A stretch of 64,000 bases of DNA from Cenococcum geophilum 1.58 (Eukaryota > Ascomycota > Dothideomycetes > Gloniales > Gloniaceae): NCBI GenBank assembly GCA_001692895.1, contig KV748194.1, positions 2,166,746 to 2,230,745 of the forward strand, written 5' to 3'. The notes below the pieces were generated by a model. The model was not told the DNA's origin. It saw nothing but the letters and a program-made list of their open reading frames with translations, and did no database searches. Shown one piece after another: positions 9,300-20,844 of this stretch. A program made the translations under genes and the position numbers. Position 1 is the stretch's first letter; the number at the start of each line of letters is the position of its first letter.

Positions 9300-12200
9300 T
9301 CACACCCACAACCCACTCACCGTCTCCACCGCCCGCTCCACCACCGCCTTGATCCGATCCCTCAGCGCCGCGCTCTTGCACTCGACCGCCAGGTCCTCGA
9401 GCCACACGCGCGCGACATGGTTGTCGAACCGGATCTCGACGCCCGGGACGGGGATCCCCAGGCCGTGCAGGCGGCGCAGCTCGGCGCGCTCGGCGGGCGA
9501 GAACTGCGGTTCCTCGACCGGCTCGGGGTTTGCTGCGATGCCGAGTTTTACGGTGGTGGCGGAGGGGGTGGAGGGCGCGGAGGGCGCGCCGGCGGTGGTG
9601 GTTGTGAGGCGCGGGTGCGCGATCGGCGTGATGTTGGGGCCGAATTGGGCTTCGAGGAACATGAAGAGGCGGGAGGCGTGTGGAGGGGGTGGTGGGGCGT
9701 GGGGGTGGCTGCGGCGGGGAGGGGGCTGTGGGAGTGGCTGCGGGAGGATTCTGGGGGGTAGAAGGTTAGTTTTTTGTGTTTGGTAGGGCGGAGGGGGGCT
9801 CTGGAGGGAAGATGAATGGCATAGAATGGGGTGGGAATGGCTTGGGGATGGACACTTACGTCTCACGGCTGCGGGGCTGCTCTCGACGGTGAACAGCACG
9901 GCGAGCACGGCGTCGGCGATGCCGTCGTTGATCATGTTGCCCTCCCACTCGATCTCGACCTCGCCGCCGTGCCGGCAGTGGATCGTCACGCAGTCCATGA
10001 CCCGGAACGCGATGGTGGAGCGGGAGATCTCTTCGTCGGCCTCCTCGTGCCCGTGCGCCCCGTTGCCGTTCGGTTGCGCTTTGCCGTTGATGGCTTCGTC
10101 CCTGACGGTGATTTCCTTCAGCGCGCCAAACGTGCCCTCGAGCGCCCAGCGGATCAGATCCACGCCGGCGGCGCTGAGCGTGAGGTGCTGGCGGCAGGCG
10201 ATGGTCGTCGTGGTCAGGCCGGCATATTCACGCAGGTCTTCTGGAGCCATGAGGGACATCTTGAAGTCGTTTTGGACCAGCACTCCGGTGATGAGGTTGA
10301 CCTCGTCGCTGTCCTGCGCGTCTCTATTTTCCATAATATCGTCTTTGCTTCGGTAGGGTAATGGCGGTGGTATCTGAGCGAGCTTGCCGACGACTTTGGC
10401 GACTTTGTCGGCTTTGAATGGAATTCGGAGTTCTTCGCAGTTGGCGGGAGAAAAGATTTTGGCGGGGACTGCTTTGTCGGAATTTAGGGAGAGGAGTTTT
10501 GATTTCAGGCGCATCATGTTGTGTTTTTCGCCGTGGACGAGGATCTGGACATACAGTTAATCAAAGCCTCCTCTCCTGCCTGAAAAGCACGAAGAAGTCT
10601 GGAAGAACTTACAACAACAGGAGCAGAAACCTCTTCAATAAACTCCCGATTCTCTGTCCCATCCACGTGTGCCGCAAAACTATATTCCTGGACGCTACAC
10701 CGGCGTGGAATCATGACCTGCTCGCCTTCTCTCGCACCGCCAGGCCTCCTTGTCGCCGTGTTGCTTCCTCTTGTCATGATAGCTTGTATTTGATCCGGCT
10801 CGTGTACAATAAGTTTCGCCATTGTGCCTTCAACGGAATAACCTGTGATGATGACCCCATTTCTTTGATCTGGTGCCCATCGTTCCAGCAACTCTCTCGA
10901 GACACCGTTCTGCATCATACCCGGACTAGCCAGCATCACACAGCCGCCTACATCGTCGAATCGCTCTAGACTCTTCAAGCTCCTCACGAAGCGGAAATCC
11001 CAGGGTCCGCCTTTACCCACATCGCCCGCTGCTTCGGCTTCTGCCATCCGCTCTCGGAAGAGCCGCTTGATATTGTCGTTCATAGCGCTGACGTAGGTCT
11101 GGTACACAACCATACATTTACGCGCGAGGTTGGATGCGTAGTAAATGGGAATCTTCTGATACTCCGGATGCTTTCCCCAGTACTCATCAAGAATCAACAG
11201 TAACTCCTGAGCTCTTCCCAACGCGAAGACGGGCAGCAACGCTCGCCCGCCCCGGTTCAGCACGTCGGTGATGCTTTTCATCAACTGCGCTTCTCGCTGC
11301 ACGCGGGGGATATGCGATGCTATTCCGTACGTGCTCTCCGTGATGAGCACGTCGATCTTCACGTTTTTGGGCACCTCGGCGGATATTAAATGTCGGTCTT
11401 CCTCGCGCGAATAGTCGCCGGTGAACAAGATCTTGAGGCCTGCGATCTCGATCAAGAACATAGCGGCGCCGAGGACGTGGCCGGCTGGGTATGGTGTTAT
11501 GCGGATGGAGGAGATTGTGTGGGTGGTGTAGTAGTCGATGGCTTCAATCATGTATATAGAACTATAGCGCCATAGCCTAGAGGCTGCATGGGAAAGGTTG
11601 ATAGATGGTCGGCTTCGGTATATAACTGGACTTTTTGTTCTGACGAGGATGAGATGTTTCCCACTCGAACGCTGTCTTGGACGAGCCATTTATAGATTGC
11701 CTTGGTAGGGTGCGTCATGAAGACGCGTCCTTTGAAGTTGGTCTTAGCGAGGACATATGGTAAGGAAGCTGCATGATCGATGTGGAAACTGAGGGTCCGT
11801 CGTTAGCTTTGTTGGAGATGATGGGTTTAGAGAAGTGTAAGAGGATGTGGGTATGGAGCGGTCATTGGCTATGTACATTGGTATGCAAGTTGAATCCTAG
11901 GGCAGGTTGCACATCACTAGAGCTCGGTAGCTAGGATATGCAGAATGCAATATAGTTTCAATTGTTTCTCATGTACAAGATGAAGGTGTAAAGTGTATGT
12001 GAGGGAAAACCCAGTTCAGGGTAGTTAGGTGGGTCAAAATGGTTGTAAAATAACTCCACCGCAACAAGACATGGGGACCTTCGAAGCATGCTGGAGATAA
12101 ACCCCCGTTGCTCGTGTAGAATAGTATAGTCCCAACCATCATCGCCTAAACGGCAAAAGTAGCAATTAATTGGAGAGGATTACTTACTGGCTAATTAAAA

Positions 12201-12489
12201 GCACATCTACCGTGCTGAGATCAAATTCGTCATAAAACGGCAGAGCTGCCAGACCGTCGTATGCGGGATGCATTCCAGCATCGAGCTGCCTTCAGTCAGC
12301 CAGCGGAACCACATACCCCTGGGGTTCTTCCAAATGTACCATGACGGTCTTCCCCTTATATTGTATAATATGACAAGATCTCCCAACTTCGTTTCCTCCG
12401 CCTAGACATAGGAACATCAGTTCGTCAGAAGGGTCTACAGGTTCATCATCTGCAGGGGCCATGGCGGCCAATTTTCGTTTCGTCGCCAT
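9300..12489 (-). CDS. YSH1: Endoribonuclease YSH1 / CPSF-73 (metallo-beta-lactamase, beta-CASP), reading frame interrupted as sequenced
   Basis: Exons are 12489-12340, 12285-12188, 11788-10613 and 10544-9300. Introns are GT-AG: 54, 399 and 68 bp. The product is the catalytic subunit that cleaves pre-mRNA at poly(A) sites in the nuclear CPF/CPSF complex. [13 protein letters not shown] starts the metallo-beta-lactamase fold, and the zinc motif HFHIDH is at residues 83-88. The beta-CASP region includes [36 protein letters not shown] and [21 protein letters not shown]-terminal region follows from [12 protein letters not shown] to the TGA. Two problems exist: a 38-nt net insertion (11549-11590) shifts the frame after about codon 149, and a strong intron (9751-9859) would shift the frame before the last domain. 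Removing only the 38 nt gives 876 aa, the expected size. Because the gene is essential in yeasts, either expression tolerates this, another copy exists, or the assembly is wrong. Confidence 0.88.
11549..11590 (-). repeat. 42-bp CATG-flanked palindromic micro-insertion in YSH1
   Basis: Between the YSH1 codons for ...STFP and IEAIDYY lies a 42-bp segment starting and ending with CATG. One CATG copy plus 34 bp is foreign, so the net gain is 38 bp and the frame shifts. On the coding strand it contains the hairpin AGCC-TCTA-GGCT followed by CTATGGCGCTATAG. It lacks GT-AG ends and is too short for an ordinary intron. A near-identical sequence is at 28454-28493. The CATG repeat is consistent with a 4-bp target duplication (inference). 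Confidence 0.7.
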
Positions 12490-13091
12490 AATGAAGGGAT
12501 AAAGAGGGATTCGGTCTTTTGTTAATGCCTTGAAAGGGTGGCGGGATTAACAAGCTGATTTCGAGATAGTCGGGTCGCGTGGAAATTGGCGGACCTCAGT
12601 TGTCGCGGGGCAGAAGGTTCACGCTGGAGATTAGGAGGTTATACATGAGTTCTCTTTAAGTAGTGGTATGAGCTTGCAGTAGAGCTCCGTGGTAACAGCA
12701 AATTCGATGAGTCAAGTTCACAGTTGGCAGCGGATGGAGTTGGGAATGCGGCAGTTGGGGCAGCACGCGGTCCCTTGAGGCTCTTGTTTCCTGCGCTCGG
12801 AGAAAAGTTTCGTCTGGCCCGAACAGCTTTCCATTCCGATTCCGCGCCCGTCAAACACCATCACATCCCCATTCCACCATCACCAACGATCATATCTCGC
12901 TCTCGGGCGCCTCTTCCGTGCGCATAGTTCTCCGCCGGGACCTATTTTAACAGCTGCATTCCACTCTCTGGGTTACGGTGTTCGACTGCTGCAGATGACG
13001 GAGCGATAGACGAAGAGCAGGAGTGAGCCTGAATAGGCTGCGAGTCGAGGAAGGCGACGACAAGCCGAGTCTCTGTGTATAAAACCCGGCT
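12490..13091. promoter_or_regulatory. Divergent promoter between YSH1 and TAF4
   Basis: These 602 bases separate the two start codons and have no convincing ORF. A CT/CA-rich stretch around 12840-12900 resembles a fungal core-promoter pyrimidine tract. Both genes encode general mRNA-production factors, so co-regulation is plausible but only inferred. Confidence 0.5.
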
Positions 13092-14980
13092 ATGGCGCAG
13101 CAAAATCCCACTCTGCCGCCGCAGCAGACGCCTGCGCTGCCTCCCTTACAGCTTCCCCAGCAGACATATTCACCCTTCCAGACCCAACACTCTCCAGGAA
13201 CCATGTCTCCAGGCGGGGTCACGCTACCTCCTGCGAAGCGACCACGACTTTCACCTAACCCTCCTTCACCTTACACAAGCTCACCTTACGTGTCCTCGCC
13301 ATATGCCACTTCGCCGACAGCTCAATATCTTTCACTTCCAGGAACTCCTGCGCCCGCGCCAGCGCCGCTTCCTTTCAACCAGCCACAGCCTCTTTATCAT
13401 CAAAACGACATGGCATCGCGTGTAGCCCCGGGCTCTATGGGACCGCCTCGTCTACCAGCCGACAAGACTACCAACAAACAAGGTGATCAGTTAGACAAGC
13501 CTGAGAGGTCCACCGATATCAACGATTTGAGTGATCTTGTCACAGCTGCTGGAATTGATCTGAGAGAAGAGGAAGACTATCTAGCGAAGAATTACCGAAA
13601 TCAACACCAGGCAGCATCTTTTTCAACCTCGTTTAATTCGCAGTCCTCGTCAACTGCCTCACCGAACAATAGTTTTAATGCGTGGTCGCAAGGACCAGGA
13701 TCATATGGCGCATTTCAAGGGGCGGGGCCTTTAAGCCAGCCAGCTGTTTCGGAGCAAACCGTGCGAGATGAGTTAACTGAGAAGCACAAGCAAGCAGCGC
13801 GGGCGTTGAGCGAAGCACAACAGTACCATCTCACAGATCCCTTCCTGATTGGCAACAACGTTCGTCAGAAGCTACATCAGCGAGCATATGAGCATGGAAT
13901 CAGGATGGATGTCAATGGTTTATTTGATAAGATAGCACCGACTCCACAGAACGTGGGAGGGACTGTCGCATCCGGACCTGACGGTACATCTATAGCTGCC
14001 GTTCACGCCGACAGCGTGCTGAACAGAAGTGCTCCGATGGTCGAGATGCTTACTCTGCTTTCACTTGCTGCAAATGAGAGATTACGTGGAGTACTTGAAG
14101 ATGCATACGCCTTGAGTAGAGGTCGTCAAGTTGGTTCACAAGGTGTTGTACCGACAGAATGGGCATCTCTCGCAGTTGGAAATGGCAACCCTCAAGCGGC
14201 AACTGCCATTCCAACTAATCTCACCAAAACCGCATGGGAAGTGCCAGACAGCGCGGTCAGTCCCATGACGGTTCCTCTGCTAAAGCGTTCGTACGCCGTT
14301 CTGCGAAGTTCTTTTATGCATAGTTGACCAAATTTACAGAATCTGAGCCCAATGCTGGCCGACTTCCTACTCCACCGACCGAAACACCTCCCACACCTCA
14401 ACCTACAATCTCCTTTCCGAACCAGCTAGCAGGAGCTCTCCGGAAGATTGCAACGCGCGATCGGAAATTTGAGGAGGATAGAATCACAGCTCGCGCAAAG
14501 CGCCTTCGTTCTTCAGTGTCATCGATAGATTCTCCTACGGTGCCAGGGACACCTGTTCCTGGCGAGCGTATGCCAGAAAAGATGACAAAGAAGGAACGGG
14601 ATCGAATCGCGAGGATGGGGCAATCGGAGGAAGTGCTACACAGAGCTGCCAATGCGACAGCCAGTTTGGCCCTTGGTGGCAAGAAGAAGTACGGTTGGAT
14701 GTCAGGTGCTGGAGGCGGTTCCGGAACCTCTACACCCAGCCGGATTAATACGGCAGTAGGGGGTGGCGTAGGTAGCAGCTCTGGCGGCGCAACTGGAGGA
14801 ACGGGAGCACCGGATAGGGCTTTGATCGCACGAGACAGGCGATTTGGCGAGTTTAAAGAGGATGGGCCAAAAGGGAAGGGTATCCAGATTCGGGATTTAG
14901 TTCACGTGCTTGAACTTGATGGGAAAGAGAAGAAGACCCTGGTCCAGGCACTGGCGCGGCTAAAGTCAACGGAGACATGA
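13092..14980 (+). CDS. TAF4: Transcription initiation factor TFIID subunit TAF4
   Basis: Preferred model: join(13092-14255, 14324-14980), 606 aa, intron GTCAGT...TAG. A phase-compatible alternative pairs GTTCCT (14271) with the same acceptor, and another ends at the CAG just before 14341; all give nearly the same protein. Residues 1-140 are Pro/Ser/Gln-rich and disordered. TDINDLSDLVTAAGIDL at about 140-156 begins the conserved TAF4 histone-fold region. EKHKQAARALSEAQQYHLTD and the APMVEMLTLLSLAANERLR helix follow. The C-terminal part has the basic stretch MTKKERDRIARMG, a Gly/Ser linker, and the typical end IQIRDLVHVLELDGKEKK. TAF4 pairs with TAF12 in the nuclear TFIID complex (family knowledge). 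Confidence 0.92.
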
Positions 14981-15454
14981 GTCTATTCATTTCGGTTGAT
15001 TCGGATTTGGTAGAGAGTGGGTTGGAGAGAGGGCTATTGAGCTTCAAAACACCCCGGACAGGTTTTTTCTTTTCACAGGTTTGTATTATGCATGTCATCA
15101 GCGCGGCGTATAAAACGATGTTTCGTGGGCTGTTGGAGGAGAATGTCATTCCAACGTAGCAAAGGTTTGGAGCACTTGGTGCTGGTAATTGCATATCTTA
15201 CCAGATTGCCCCTCAGAATTGAGACTGCGAAATCATAATCGAGTGTTTTGACATGCATGTGGCTTTTTCTTCTGCATTTGTGAGATAAACCCTTGTTACG
15301 TACGTTCTTCGCTGGGACATAACAATACACACCATTCACTCATGCAGCAATACCACTAACGGTTAACTACACCTTCCACGTCCGCAGCAATTCGTTCCGG
15401 CATCCTAAAACTACTTCCATATTCTAACTTCAATTAGAAGTTATGCCGGGGCTA

Positions 15455-15492
15455 GAGCACCAGCGGTGTTACCGGTAACACTCTCCGTGCTC
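15455..15492. repeat. Nested 38-bp palindrome at the gene/repeat boundary
   Basis: The core GTGTTACCGGTAACAC (15466-15481) is a perfect 16-bp palindrome. It is flanked by outer arms GAGCAC (15455-15460) and GTGCTC (15487-15492), with five unpaired bases on each side. A smaller hairpin, TAACTTC...GAAGTTA, precedes it at about 15425-15443. Function is unknown. Confidence 0.7.
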
Positions 15493-15889
15493 AAACCTTA
15501 CCTCAGCAAGCTCTTTACCCCAGCAAGCAGACTGTAGAATCAATTAGCAGACATCCGCAAGTGGATATCGCTAACCTTTGTCAAAAAGTTAATTCTAGGC
15601 CACTGCTGGTCGTACACCCCCGACCAAACAGGCTTAGATCCTTCTTCAAGTTAGAATATCACGTGTGTTTAACTTGTTTATAGCATCTCTTTAATTCCGG
15701 TGGTTAGCGCAGCTACTTCCACACGGCCTTTTTATAGGGGAGATATTGGTATTTTTACTATTTAGGGAAAAGTTAATAAAATACGCCAACCACAGGATGC
15801 GCTAGGATGCTATATACCCAAATTATAATAATAATACCGCGTGCCTATCCCTTATATAGTGTAAGAGTACATATATTAGATCCCGCCGC

Positions 15890-15911
15890 GCTTGCGAACA
15901 AGTTCGCAAGC
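15890..15911. repeat. 10-bp-arm hairpin
   Basis: GCTTGCGAAC and GTTCGCAAGC are separated by two bases, giving a perfect 10-bp stem. The related perfect palindrome CGAACTAGTTCG occurs at 18146-18157 inside element A. The origin is probably a decayed element end. Confidence 0.6.
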
Positions 15912-16411
15912 ACTTTGTGTCTTTTTAGCCGAATAGCGACGTAGAGGCGGGATACGTTACATATAGATAGATTTGTGCTTAAAATAGTAGCCGATACTTA
16001 GCTATTTTAGCGGGGGGGTTTTTTTTTTCTAATATAGTAGTTTAGGATACTAGGTAGGTAGAATAAAGTCCTTATTATTACATATATAATTTTGGACTAT
16101 TATAATAGGTTATTTAATTACTAAAGTTAATTATTTATACTAACTTAAAGTTAATCTTCTTTAATGTAATATATACGCCTTATAAGCCAATCTAGAGGCG
16201 CTATACTATATAAAGCTTAGTATTAAAGCCTTTAGTCAGTGCGGTTGCTCTATTAATGCCTTATTTAACGCTTAGATATTATAATAAATAGTAGCAATAT
16301 AGCCAAGAAGCCTATAATATTTAGTATAGTTAATTAAAAAGTTTTAATATTATCGCCGTCTATTTAATTATTAAATTGTTAGTAAAATATCGTCCTTATA
16401 CTACCCAAAAA

Positions 16412-16836
16412 TGTTATAAACGCTTTAAGTACGATGCTACGTCTACTTAGGGAAGAGACGAAAGAAGCTAGTTAGTTAATTCAGGCACGGTCCAGGATAG
16501 AGCCAATAGAACCATATAACGAGGAATAGTAACTAAGGTTATATAATATGCTACGTGTTAAATGAGGGGAACAAGAGGAACTTACGTACCTTATATATAA
16601 GACGTATATTACGTATAAGAAGGATTTTATAGGAGTACGGTTGTGTATTTAAGGACCCTTAGTCCCTACCTAGATAGTTCCTTCTTTATAATGATTCTTA
16701 GAATATAATTAGAGTTAATTTATTAGGCAACCACTCCACCAATTATTATTACTTATTAACTTTTATACTTATATTTCCTACACACCTAGCCTAATAATAG
16801 GACCTACCGTAGTTCTTACTACAAGGTTCCGTTATA
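16412..16836 (+). repeat. Element A 5' LTR
   Basis: It starts TGTTATAAACGC, aligns over its full length to 25374-25798 and is 425 bp long. The original ending CATTACA appears here as CGTTATA, consistent with RIP. The internal region begins TAATTACTACC, the likely decayed primer-binding site. Confidence 0.9.
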
Positions 16837-19800
16837 TAATTACTACCTAGTTACGGTATTAATATAGAAAGTCGGACAACATACCACTAAAAGCAGCTAC
16901 TATAACGCTATTGACAGCGGCAACTACTTTAAGGTTAGGTAACGACACTAGTATAGTAGATACTAACTTACAGCAACCTATAACGGTTAGACAGTTATAA
17001 GAGATAGTTAACCAGTTAATAGAAAATAATATAATATTAGAAAATAGGATTAATAGGATAGGCGCAGTAAAGGTTAAGTTACTATTAATTAAAAGGTATT
17101 TAGGAGAGAGATTAAAGCTTAAAGGATTCCTTATACAGATATACTTTAAGGTAGTATAGAAGGGAGCTAAGCTGGCAATACCTATGGATTAAATAGCGTA
17201 CGCAGGATTATTCCTAATAGGAAGAGCACTTAAGTAGTTTAAGCCTTACCTTACGGAAATCTAGGTAAACGGGATGACGACTATAAACCAAGAAATACGG
17301 TTTATATTCTTAAGCTAGAATGGATTTATAGAATGACTTATATAAATGTTTAGAGACCTAGAGGTAGTAACTATAGTAGAAAGAAAACTCCAAGATATTA
17401 TGTAATGGACCTTAGCAATTAAGTATATAACGTAGTTCTAGACGTTAGTAATATAAGTAGAGTGGAATAATAGGGCGCTTATAGCATAGTATAAGTAAGG
17501 ACTTAAGGCTAAAGTCTAGGACGTAATTATCCTAATAGAAGATATGGACACCCTAAGGGAATTAATAGATTAGGCGATTAAGATTAATAATTAGATTTAC
17601 TAAAGGGAATAGGCTAAGAAGGGTTAGGATAGAGTTCTATAGTTATATAAGGCGTAGAGTATATAATAACTAAAGCTAAGTTAGAAACTATGGTATAGCG
17701 CAGAGCTAATAAACCTAAGTAGTACTAAAGAAGCCTATAAGAGATAAAGTAAGAAACTATAAAAACCTAGAGGTTAAGGATCTAGTAATTATAGGACTAA
17801 GGAGTAGAGGCTAAACCAAGAATCTTAGCAGCAGAAGATGTTTAGGTAAACTCTATAGCAAAAGTAATAGTTTAGAGAGGGAGCTTATATAAATTGCGGA
17901 AAATAAGGTTACTTTATAAGGGATTATAAAGATAGTTAGAGATACTATGTAATAAAGGGAATAAGACTAATGGTAGAAGATATATATATATAGAGGGATA
18001 ATAGTGTACTATAAAAAACAAAAGAATATTTAATTAGAAGTTTTGCGTTTTATTATAATAACGCATACTAAATTTATAAGGACGCTAAGTATAGCGTAAG
18101 CTACTAGCTATAGGAGCTAGCACCTATAGGATATAGAGGTACTAACGAACTAGTTCGCAGATCGGATATTAAGGACGATAAATTTAATATAGGTAAAATA
18201 TTTCGTAATAATAAGGTAATAAGAGCGGTTTATTAGGAATATATAGCCATCGGAGATATTATACTAGAGGTAGAGGATGATTCCACTATAAAATAGGGAA
18301 TATTAATAGGGATTAAGACCCCACTAAATATGATATCTATTGCTTTATAAGACGTAAGAGAAGTGGGATGGTAAGCTACTTTGGCACTTAATAAAGGTAA
18401 GAAGCTAAAGGCTTAAGATTTTTAAGATAAGATAAGAGACGACTAAAATTCTTAAAATAAGATGAGGTAAGCTTAAGGACCTATAATAGATAATAACCAA
18501 TAGAGTAGAGTAGTAGCTTAGTTTAAGAATATATAAATAAGCTCGGGACGAAGTTTTTTATAGGTATAAGATTCTTAAGATAAGATAAGAATACTAAGTA
18601 AGCTTAGTTAGACTAAGGCTAGAGTAAAGCTTAAGTTAGAAGCAAGCTTAGGATTAAAGAATTTAAGGGACTAAAAATTTAGAGTATAAATTAGGACACC
18701 TATAAGCAAGAGGTAAGGAGCTTCTTTATAGATTAAAGAATCTATAATATAAATAGTAACTAGACTAGGAGATAGATATATAAACCTAGAGGACTTACTA
18801 GTAGAACGCAGTATTTAGACTAAAGATCGAAAAGTTAATATTAAGATTAAGAAGTAAGAAAACTTTAAGAATTAAAGCATAAGGTGTAAACCAAAGGAAA
18901 CTATAGGAGAGTTTAGGTAAAGAATTATTATATAGCAAAAACAGAAACTAGATAAGAGATCTAGTATATTAGGATATATAAAGGATAGAGTGCTAGTATA
19001 AAGAATTACTAATAGGCCTAGGGTAGGCATACTAAGAGTTAAGTAGCTTACTAAACTAGAAGACGAAGAGGATCTAGAAATCCTAACTAGGTTTAAAAAA
19101 CAACATATAAAAGGCTATTATAATGTAGTAATAAGAAGATACTTCCTTACGGACAAGCTATACACACTTTAGTAGCTATATTAAAAGTAGTATAGGTAAA
19201 GGCATAATAATAAGTAGAAAGATTTTTATATATAGTTAGAGGAATAAGTTATCTAGGACCACCCAATTATAGAAAAGGCTATAACTTATATTAAAGGAGC
19301 CTTAATTATAACGTTAAAGGATTTAGAGGAATAATTAGAGGACTAAAAAAGCGAGTGATGTATCTTAGTACCTGCAAATAAAGTTATAACGTTTAGATTA
19401 GTATAATAGAGGTTTAAACTTAAGGATAAAGATAAGCCAAGAGTTAACCTAAAGCACCTAGCACACTATACGCTATTATAGATTATATACATAGACGATA
19501 TATATAAGATATATAAGAATCTAAAAGAAAAGAATCGGAAATACCCTATAAGGATATATTAGATAATAGATAAGTAGTAATATAGGAATGCTAAGTATAT
19601 ACACAGCTAGCATCTAGCAGAAGTTTAGGAGTTAAATAACTTAATACTTTAACCAGGAAGATTCCTTATAGAAGAATGCTTAGATAGATAATAGTGGTGG
19701 GAATGCCTAGAGAATATATATCTATAGTATATAGAGGATAAAAAGTAAACTAGGTATTAGCTAAAGAGTAAGCTAAGTATAACAGAATTAAGCAGCTAAT

Positions 19801-20844
19801 AGTTAGGAAAAGTAGAGGCCTATAGAACTAAAGAAAGCTAGTAGTAGAGCCTTAAACCCTTAAAGGAATTTAAGGACAACACCTAAATTTATAAATTAAA
19901 TAGTAAGATTAACAGTTTAAAGCGCTAATAGATAGTGGAGTAACGCAAAACTATATCTTACTAGTAGTAGTTAAGAGAATAGGACTACCTTATAGACAAA
20001 AGGAGGAACCTTACCTATTAGTAACAATTTTAGGAGATCTAATAGCCTATAGAGGAGGGATTATTAATATTAAAACAGGACCTATTTAGCTAACTATTAA
20101 GGGGAGACAAATTAAGATGTCTTTTAATATCCTACTATTAGGAATGCCTTAGTTATAGAAATATAATCTAAAGATTAATTAGATTATAGGTCAGGTTAAT
20201 ATTAGGGATACTTAATACTGTAAGATATAATAATAAGCTAAGTTAATATAGTACTAAGTTAGAGCAATATATAAAGAGACTAAGTAAGGCTTAAGTTATA
20301 TACTAAAGAAATACTATAAGTATGGTAAGAAACTATAGTTACCAAAAAGTAAAAAGCTGTTAGAGTATATAGCATAGAATTATAAAATAGAGTTAAAACT
20401 AGGAATAAGTCTAAAGTTCTTTCTAATCTATAAGCTTATTGAAGAAAAAGGGAGAGCATTAAAAGAGTTTGTTTAGAAGAATTTATAAAAGGGATATATT
20501 AAACTATTATAGTTATTAGCGGGTTATCCAGTACTATTTATACTAAAGAAAAATAGCAAACTAAGGCTGTATATTAACTATAGACAGTTAAACAGCATCA
20601 CTAGGAAGAATAGGTATCCTTTACCCTTAATTAGCGAAATTTAAAATAGAATAAATAACGCGCAAATCTTTATAAAGATATATCTAAGATGGGCGTACTA
20701 TTAGATTAGGATTAAGGAAGGTAATAAATAAAAGGCAGCCTTTAGGTTAAAGGAAGGACTATATAAACTATTAGTTATATAATTCGGGCTTATAAACGCA
20801 CTAGTAATGTTCTAGAAGCGTATTAACAATATATTAGGAGAATA

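Larger units (their letters stand above)
14981..16406. other. TAF4 3' flank grading into AT-rich repeat DNA
   Basis: No gene is visible. Up to about 15,650 base composition resembles the gene block; beyond it TA-rich, CA/TG-poor sequence starts. The stretch holds a nested palindrome (15455-15492), a hairpin (15890-15911) and a G7/T-run near 16012-16028. The host of element A begins here but is too degraded to name. Confidence 0.5.

Noticed and set aside
9826..10361. Two overlapping 176-codon plus-strand ORFs
   Set aside because: Both lie antisense to the GC-rich C-terminal part of YSH1, whose protein matches its family; neither shows motifs.
11549..11590. Micro-insertion as a normal or GC-AG intron
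   Set aside because: No GT-AG pair removes it. The only GC...AG pair is about 28 nt, far below usable intron length, and would not restore the conserved residues.
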